Shown in pieces: positions 63,183 through 64,000 of a stretch of 64,000 bases of DNA (position 1 is the stretch's first letter; each line of letters begins with the position of its first letter). The DNA is from Mycolicibacterium sp. CH28 (GTDB taxonomy: Bacteria; Actinomycetota; Actinomycetes; Mycobacteriales; Mycobacteriaceae). The stretch lies in assembly GCF_004745805.1 (NCBI RefSeq), contig NZ_SRLQ01000005.1, positions 310,001-374,000 of the forward strand, read 5' to 3'. The notes below the pieces were generated by a model. The model searched no databases and was not told the origin of the DNA. It was given only the letters and a program-made list of their open reading frames with translations. The position numbers and the translations under genes are program-made.

Positions 63183-64000
63183 CTAGTTGTCGAGATCGGC
63201 AGGTGAGGACAACGTTCCGCGCACCGCGGTAGCGGCCGCGACGGCCGGGGACACCAGATGAGTCCGGCTCCCCTTGCCCTGCCTGCCTTCGAAATTCCGG
63301 TTGGATGTCGACGCGCAGCGCTCGCCGACAGCCAGCTGATCGGGGTTCATGCCCAGGCACATCGAGCATCCGGCCTGGCGCCATTCGGCGCCGGCAGTGG
63401 TGAAGATCTCACCCAGCCCTTCGGATTCGGCCCGCGCCCGGACCCGCATCGAACCAGGCACGACCAGCATCCGCACCCCGTCGGCGACCTTGCGGCCACG
63501 CAACACCTCGGCCACCACCCGCAGGTCTTCGATGCGGCCGTTGGTGCACGAGCCGACGAAGACCGCGTCCACCGGGATGTCGCGCATGGGAGTGCCCGGG
63601 CGAAGGTCCATGTAGGCCAACGCCTTCTCCGCGGACTGCCGCTCCGAATCGCCGGCCATCAGCTCCGGGTCGGGGACCGTACCGCCCAACGGAACGCCCT
63701 GGCCGGGATTGGTACCCCACGTCACAAATGGGGTCAATGTCGTTGCGTCGATGTAGACCTCGGCATCGAATTCCGCCCCCTGGTCGGTTTTCAGCCGCTC
63801 CCAGGCATCGACCGCCGCATCCCAATCCGCACCCTCCGGGGCGTAGGGACGTCCGCGCAGGAATTCGTAGGTCGTCTCGTCGGGAGCCACCATCCCGGCG
63901 CGGGCACCTGCCTCGATGCTCATATTGCAGATCGTCATGCGGGCTTCCATCGACAGCGATTCGATGGTGCTGCCGCGGTATTCAATGACGTACCCCTGGC
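63183..64000 (-). CDS. leuC: 3-isopropylmalate dehydratase large subunit (5' end outside window)
   Basis: The C-terminal ~270 residues of LeuC (full length about 475). Cluster ligands are in [14 protein letters not shown] and [14 protein letters not shown] (three Cys). Other family segments are [40 protein letters not shown] and [20 protein letters not shown]. The open frame continues past 64000 ([20 protein letters not shown]). Stop 63183. It is the first gene of the leuCD pair. Confidence 0.96.
   Translation of the reverse strand, partial: QGYVIEYRGSTIESLSMEARMTICNMSIEAGARAGMVAPDETTYEFLRGRPYAPEGADWDAAVDAWERLKTDQGAEFDAEVYIDATTLTPFVTWGTNPGQGVPLGGTVPDPELMAGDSERQSAEKALAYMDLRPGTPMRDIPVDAVFVGSCTNGRIEDLRVVAEVLRGRKVADGVRMLVVPGSMRVRARAESEGLGEIFTTAGAEWRQAGCSMCLGMNPDQLAVGERCASTSNRNFEGRQGKGSRTHLVSPAVAAATAVRGTLSSPADLDN

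Overview
The window is high-GC actinobacterial chromosome from a non-tuberculous Mycobacterium (Mycolicibacterium-like). The evidence is an Mce operon remnant, NDMA-type alcohol dehydrogenase, many acyl-CoA dehydrogenases, CoA ligases and TetR regulators, HupB with a lysine-rich tail, and on the right a gene order (recG, DAK kinase, rpmB, ung, thiL, ddlA, gpsA, fbiD/cofC, ppk, mutT1, hupB, leuD, leuC) matching the recG-leuC block of M. tuberculosis from memory. All family calls were made by reading translations by eye; no database search was run.
Layout. 1-22 kb: lipid, steroid or xenobiotic catabolism. It holds a far-like racemase with an SRPBCC partner, a UBP zinc-finger protein, an Eis-like acetyltransferase, an Old Yellow Enzyme/acyl-CoA dehydrogenase/CoA ligase operon, nitroreductase, hydrolase, alcohol dehydrogenase, a gutted mce operon and a Baeyer-Villiger-type monooxygenase. 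22.7-28.8 kb: a three-level nest of mobile elements. An IS5-family element lies next to a ppdK fragment, an IS256-family element sits inside it, and a 3.1-kb element with two tyrosine recombinases (Tn554-like) sits inside the IS256 transposase at its catalytic Glu codon. 29-41 kb: more acyl-CoA, P450, ferredoxin, aldehyde dehydrogenase and CoA ligase genes, with TetR regulators and palindromic operators. 41.3-42.8 kb: an IS110-family element. 42.9-45.9 kb: an operon-like set of beta-propeller, VOC dioxygenase-like, AA_synth-like and alpha/beta-hydrolase genes. 46.3-64 kb: conserved housekeeping genes.
How it works together. The left and middle parts look like several small catabolic operons for activating acyl-CoA (ligases), oxidising it (acyl-CoA dehydrogenases), isomerising or hydrating it (racemase, MaoC), and hydroxylating rings or chains (P450 with ferredoxin, monooxygenase). 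Each is next to a TetR repressor. Three separate promoters share the palindrome AACGATCGTT. Many of these genes carry frameshifts, stops or deletions (Eis-like, alcohol dehydrogenase, mce, monooxygenase, CoA transferase, aldehyde dehydrogenase), while the right-hand 24 kb has no broken housekeeping gene. That contrast suggests decay of an accessory region, although sequencing errors at short homopolymers cannot be ruled out for the single-base lesions.
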